This document shows positions 60,830 to 64,000 of a DNA stretch of 64,000 nt, piece after piece (position 1 is the stretch's first letter; each line of letters begins with the position of its first letter). Origin of the DNA: Umezawaea sp042738955 (GTDB lineage Bacteria; Actinomycetota; Actinomycetes; Mycobacteriales; Pseudonocardiaceae); the NCBI RefSeq assembly GCF_042738955.1, contig NZ_JBHYHC010000029.1, forward strand, positions 19,819 to 83,818, written 5' to 3'. The position numbers and the translations under genes were made by a program. A model generated the notes under the pieces. The model was not told the DNA's origin. It saw only the letters and a list, made by a program, of their open reading frames with translations, and made no database searches.

Positions 60830-61702
60830 ATGCCAAGAGTGACCGTCCAGGACCTCGAACTCGAGTACGAAGCCTTCGGCGACCCCGCGGACCCGACCCT
60901 GCTGCTGGTGATGGGTCTCGGCGCGCAGATGCTCAACTGGGACCTCCAGCTGTGCGACCTGTTCGCCGCGCAGGGCTTCCACGTGATCCGGTTCGACAAC
61001 CGGGACATCGGGCTCTCGACCGCGCTCGACCACCTGCCGGTGCCCGACCTCGCCGCGCTGGCCTCCGGGGACTTCACGACCGCGCCGTACCTGCTGTCCG
61101 ACATGGCGGACGACGTCGTCGGGCTCCTCGACGGCCTGGGGATCGAGAAGGCGCACCTGGTCGGCGCGTCGATGGGCGGCATGATCGTCCAGCAGGTCGT
61201 CGTCGACCACCCGGACCGCGTGCTGAGCCTGTGCTCGATCATGTCCACGACCGGCGACCGGACCGTGGGTCAGGGCAGGCCGGAGATCGTGGCGACGTTC
61301 GCCCAGGGCCCGTCCGGCGACCGCGAGGCGACCATCGAGCAGCGGCTGGTCTCGTCGCGGCTGACCCGGTCGCCGGGCTTCGCGGTGGACGAGGACGCGG
61401 CGCGCGAGCGGATCGCGGCGGCCTACGACCGGTCGAACCGACCCATGAGCACCCTGCGGCACCTCGCCGCGGTCATGGCCTCGCCCGACCGCACGGAGGG
61501 GCTGCGCGGGGTGACCGTGCCGACCGTGGTGATCCACGGCTCCGAGGACCCGCTCGTCCACCGCTCCGGTGGCGAGGCCACGGCGGCGGCGATCCCCGGC
61601 GCCGAGCTGATCATCGTCGACGGCATGGCGCACGACCTCCCGGTGGACGTGTGGCCGACGGTCGTGGAGGCGGTCACCGCTAACGCCAAGCGTGCGCGAT
61701 AG
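60830..61702 (+). CDS. alpha/beta fold hydrolase
   Basis: 290-residue soluble hydrolase. LLVMGLGAQMLNWD (oxyanion region), VIRFDNRDIGLST, nucleophile elbow LVGASMGGMIVQ with Ser, acid in VIHGSEDPLVH, and His in GMAHDLPVDVW. The GASMGG variety is common in actinobacterial esterase/epoxide-hydrolase-like proteins. ATG 60830 follows an AAAGG site. No genetic partner is evident; substrate unknown. Confidence 0.92.
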   Translation: MPRVTVQDLELEYEAFGDPADPTLLLVMGLGAQMLNWDLQLCDLFAAQGFHVIRFDNRDIGLSTALDHLPVPDLAALASGDFTTAPYLLSDMADDVVGLLDGLGIEKAHLVGASMGGMIVQQVVVDHPDRVLSLCSIMSTTGDRTVGQGRPEIVATFAQGPSGDREATIEQRLVSSRLTRSPGFAVDEDAARERIAAAYDRSNRPMSTLRHLAAVMASPDRTEGLRGVTVPTVVIHGSEDPLVHRSGGEATAAAIPGAELIIVDGMAHDLPVDVWPTVVEAVTANAKRAR

Positions 61703-61812
61703 GACGTGAGGGTTCATCGGGTGTTCACCGGTTGACCCACGTTGTCAGGGCTCCTGCCTGGACATACTCCGCGGCGACGTAGCTGCCGACCCGCGAACGG
61801 TGAGCCCCACAC

Positions 61813-63501
61813 ATGTCGCACCACCATCATGATGGCCACGAGCACCACCACCACGAGGTAGAGCCCGTCGAGGGCAGTTGGCAGGACCCGGCGGACGACC
61901 GACCCATCTCGGTCGCCCGCCGCCGGTTCCTGGCGGGCCTCGGCGTCGCCGTCGGCGGCGCCGCGCTGGCGAGCGCGGGAGCGGGCCAGGCCGCCGCGAC
62001 CCCGCAGTCGACGAACCAGTGGGGCGTGCCGCAGCGCTGGTACGCGGGTGACCACCACATCCACACCCAGTACTCCGGCGACGGCCAGTACCCGATCTCG
62101 GCGCAGGTCGCCAAGGCCAAGAAGCACGGCCTCGACTGGATGGTCATCACCGACCACGGTGGCGTGGCGCACCAGAAGTTCTCGATCGACCAGGTCACGC
62201 CGGACATCGAGAAGGCGCGCAAGGCGAACCGCGACATCCTGGTCTACCAGGGTCTGGAGTGGAACATCCCCGGCGCGGAGCACGCCACCGTGTTCCTGCC
62301 GCCGGACCGCAACACCGTCGACATCCTGCGCGCCTTCGAGGCGGGCTACGACGGCGGGATCCTGTCCACGCCGGTCGCCAACGGCGGCAAGGGCCTCATC
62401 GCCCGCGCCACGTCCGCGGACGGCGAGCCGTACGCGTTGGCCGCGCTGCGGTACCTGGAGTCGCAGGTCCTCAGTGGACGGGCCGAGATCGCGCTGATGT
62501 TCGCGAACCACCCGTCCCGGCGCGGTGTCGACAGCCCGCACGAGCTGCGCGGTTGGCGCGACGCGGCCCCCGGCGTGGCCGTGGGCATGGAGGGCGCTCC
62601 CGGCCACCAGGCCGCGGGCATCCCGAAGTCGGCGGGCGGCGGCGGCCGGGCGCGCGGGTACTACGACTCCTCGCCCGGCGCGGACAGCCACCCCGGCTAC
62701 GCGCCCACCGAGGCCGAGAACCCCTACCGCACCTACGGCGGCTTCGACTGGATGACCGCCAAGGTCGGCGGGCTCTGGGACTCGATGCTGGCCGAGGGCA
62801 GGCCGTGGTGGATCACCTCCACGTCCGACGTGCACCAGGTCTTCAACGACACGCTCACGCCCGGCGCGCAGGACTACGAGAAGACCGGCAGCCGCGGCGC
62901 CCCGGTCGACTCCGGCGTCAAGCAGGGCGGGTTCGGCGACTTCTTCCCCGGCTACTACAGCCAGACCGTGGTGGGCTCGCGCTCGAAGTCCTACGTGGAC
63001 ATCATGCGCGGACTCCAGGCGGGCAAGGTGATCGCGGTGCACGGCAGGCTGATCGACGGCCTCGACCTGCGCGTGCGGGCCCTGGGCGAGGGCGACAACC
63101 GCGGCGTGACGCTGGGCGGTCGCACGTTCGTCAAGCGCGGCGGCTCGATCGAGGTCACCATCGAGGTGACCGGCGCGGGCGGCCCCAACTTCGCCGGTGT
63201 GGTGCCGAAGCTGGCCAAGCTCGACCTCATCGCGGGCCCGGTCACGGGTCCGGTCGTCGACCGCGACACGCTCTCCGCGCCGGGCACGACCGTGGTGAAG
63301 TCCTTCGAGGTCACCAAGAACCGCGCCAAGTTCACGTACGTGTTCCGCGACGTCGCGGGCCCGTTCTACCTGCGGGTGCGCGGCACGGACGGCAACCAGC
63401 TCACCCCCGAGGGCAACCCGGTCATGGACGTCATCGGCGACGCCGACCCGTGGGCCGACCTGTGGTTCTACGCGAACCCGGTCTTCGTGGACGTGGTCTA
63501 G
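61813..63501 (+). CDS. Tat-exported PHP-domain phosphoesterase-like protein with His-rich N-terminus
   Basis: 562 residues. The first 15 residues contain nine histidines (MSHHHHDGHEHHHHE), followed by a twin-arginine signal ARRRFLAGLGVAVGGAALASAGAGQ. The catalytic part is a PHP metallo-phosphoesterase-like domain with HHIHTQYSGDG, ITDHGGVAH, GLEWNIPGAEHATVF, MFANHPSRRG and TSTSDVHQ, all giving metal-binding His/Asp/Glu. The C-terminal 150 residues are a beta-rich module. Export folded through Tat fits a protein that must load metal in the cytoplasm, and the His-rich tail may bind metal. Followed by a 1-nt-overlapping short gene. Confidence 0.88.
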   Translation: MSHHHHDGHEHHHHEVEPVEGSWQDPADDRPISVARRRFLAGLGVAVGGAALASAGAGQAAATPQSTNQWGVPQRWYAGDHHIHTQYSGDGQYPISAQVAKAKKHGLDWMVITDHGGVAHQKFSIDQVTPDIEKARKANRDILVYQGLEWNIPGAEHATVFLPPDRNTVDILRAFEAGYDGGILSTPVANGGKGLIARATSADGEPYALAALRYLESQVLSGRAEIALMFANHPSRRGVDSPHELRGWRDAAPGVAVGMEGAPGHQAAGIPKSAGGGGRARGYYDSSPGADSHPGYAPTEAENPYRTYGGFDWMTAKVGGLWDSMLAEGRPWWITSTSDVHQVFNDTLTPGAQDYEKTGSRGAPVDSGVKQGGFGDFFPGYYSQTVVGSRSKSYVDIMRGLQAGKVIAVHGRLIDGLDLRVRALGEGDNRGVTLGGRTFVKRGGSIEVTIEVTGAGGPNFAGVVPKLAKLDLIAGPVTGPVVDRDTLSAPGTTVVKSFEVTKNRAKFTYVFRDVAGPFYLRVRGTDGNQLTPEGNPVMDVIGDADPWADLWFYANPVFVDVV

Positions 63502-63968
63502 TGCGCTGGGTGCGGCTGGTCCCGGAGTTCACGTCGGTGGGCGCGCACTTCGACCGCGAGGTGCTGTCCGCGCTGGACAAGGCGGGCGTGGCGGCCGACC
63601 TGGTGCTGACCCGCGTCGAGCGCACGGGCCCGGTAGCCGAGACCGTCGTGTTCGCGCGGGTCACCAGCGGGCTCGCACCCGGCACCGAGGTCGACCCGCC
63701 CGAGACGGGCCGCTGCATCCGGTTCGACGGCCAGCAGCGGCTGACCGGGAAGCACCGGCTGGCGGACCTGGTGCGGGACACGGGGATCGACGGCGTCGTG
63801 GCCATCGGCGCGACGCTCGACCTCGACACCGTGATCGACACCGGCGGCTTCGTGCGGCCGGAGTACCGGGACGGCGACCTGGTGCTGCTGGTCGAGCGGG
63901 CGGCGGGCGGCGTGTTCCAGCCCGTCGAGGTCGAGCAGCCGCACGAGTGCTGCGCGGGATCGCACTGA
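63501..63968 (+). CDS. conserved-looking hypothetical protein
   Basis: 155 residues starting with GTG that overlaps the TAG of the PHP-domain gene (TAGTG), so co-translated with it. No signal or membrane helix. It contains VGAHFDREVLSALDKAGVAADLVL and DGVVAIGATLDLDTVIDTGGFVRPEYRDGDLVLLVERA and ends HECCAGSH, a Cys-Cys/His tail that could bind metal. I do not recognise a family. Confidence 0.7.
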   Translation: MRWVRLVPEFTSVGAHFDREVLSALDKAGVAADLVLTRVERTGPVAETVVFARVTSGLAPGTEVDPPETGRCIRFDGQQRLTGKHRLADLVRDTGIDGVVAIGATLDLDTVIDTGGFVRPEYRDGDLVLLVERAAGGVFQPVEVEQPHECCAGSH

Positions 63969-64000
63969 CGAACGCCTCGTGGCCGGTCGGGGGAACCGAC

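Overview
The window is very GC-rich DNA with many GTG starts, 1-4 nt gene overlaps and codons strongly biased to G/C in third position. This, with the gene families present (DUF3558 lipoproteins beside PPE/EspG-type genes, an SAV2177-type methyltransferase, DasR-like boxes before a chitinase, DUF2630, an ECF sigma factor beside a YCII protein), points to an actinomycete of the Pseudonocardiales (Saccharothrix/Lentzea/Actinosynnema-like). The genus is an inference. I see no rRNA, tRNA, CRISPR array, transposase or integrase, so this looks like an ordinary chromosomal segment rich in secreted enzymes and accessory modules.

Layout. 1-9.4 kb: a sulfur-type assimilation locus. A substrate-binding lipoprotein, an acetyltransferase and an SsuD-like flavin monooxygenase lie on the minus strand. 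The transporter permease, its ATPase and an FAD/NAD(P)-binding protein diverge on the plus strand. Two flavin reductases and a flavoprotein dehydrogenase follow. Two short leader peptides of the cysteine-attenuation type precede the two minus-strand operons. 10-17 kb: a large secreted subtilisin-like protease, a convergent lipoprotein that looks like that protease's propeptide on its own, a GH89 alpha-N-acetylglucosaminidase and a lipoprotein hydrolase. 17.2-21.2 kb: DHFR-fold reductase, YCII protein, TPR-tailed ECF sigma factor, MscS channel and TetR regulator. 21.2-25.4 kb: a TetR-controlled operon (ferritin-like di-iron protein, ferredoxin-type reductase, EphD-like hydrolase/SDR fusion) and a phosphotransferase.

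25.4-34.5 kb is the most notable block. On the minus strand, in order of transcription, lie a response regulator, a histidine kinase, a DUF4173 membrane protein, a 1290-residue Pls-type non-ribosomal peptide synthetase (A and T domains, six membrane segments, three tandem beta-helix domains) and a translationally coupled M1 metallopeptidase. This is the architecture of enzymes that make isopeptide-linked homopoly(amino acids) such as epsilon-poly-L-lysine. The hand-read A-domain pocket has an acidic residue fitting a basic amino acid, and the peptidase may be the polymer-degrading or self-protection partner.

34.5-49.4 kb: RecD2 helicase; a type VII secretion substrate module (two DUF3558 lipoproteins, a small protein with a YxxxD tail, a PPE-like protein, EspG) without any secretion machinery; secreted M14 carboxypeptidase; GH18 chitinase behind two DasR-like boxes; penicillin-binding-type serine hydrolase; two membrane or secreted proteins of unknown function. 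49.4-50 kb: two copies of a 106-bp repeat, each holding a match to the RecA-independent DNA-damage promoter and a hairpin.

50-64 kb: ribosome-hibernation-like protein, SAM methyltransferase, GlcG-like protein and a Gfo/Idh/MocA oxidoreductase diverging from a ROK regulator; a DNA N6-methylase and Ser/Thr kinase operon diverging from a PP2C phosphatase; an ArsR-type regulator diverging, across a 26-bp perfect palindrome, from a P450-like stub and a PEP-mutase-family enzyme; a secreted alginate-lyase-like protein with another DasR-like box; an alpha/beta hydrolase; and a Tat-exported, histidine-rich PHP-domain protein followed by a short unknown gene.
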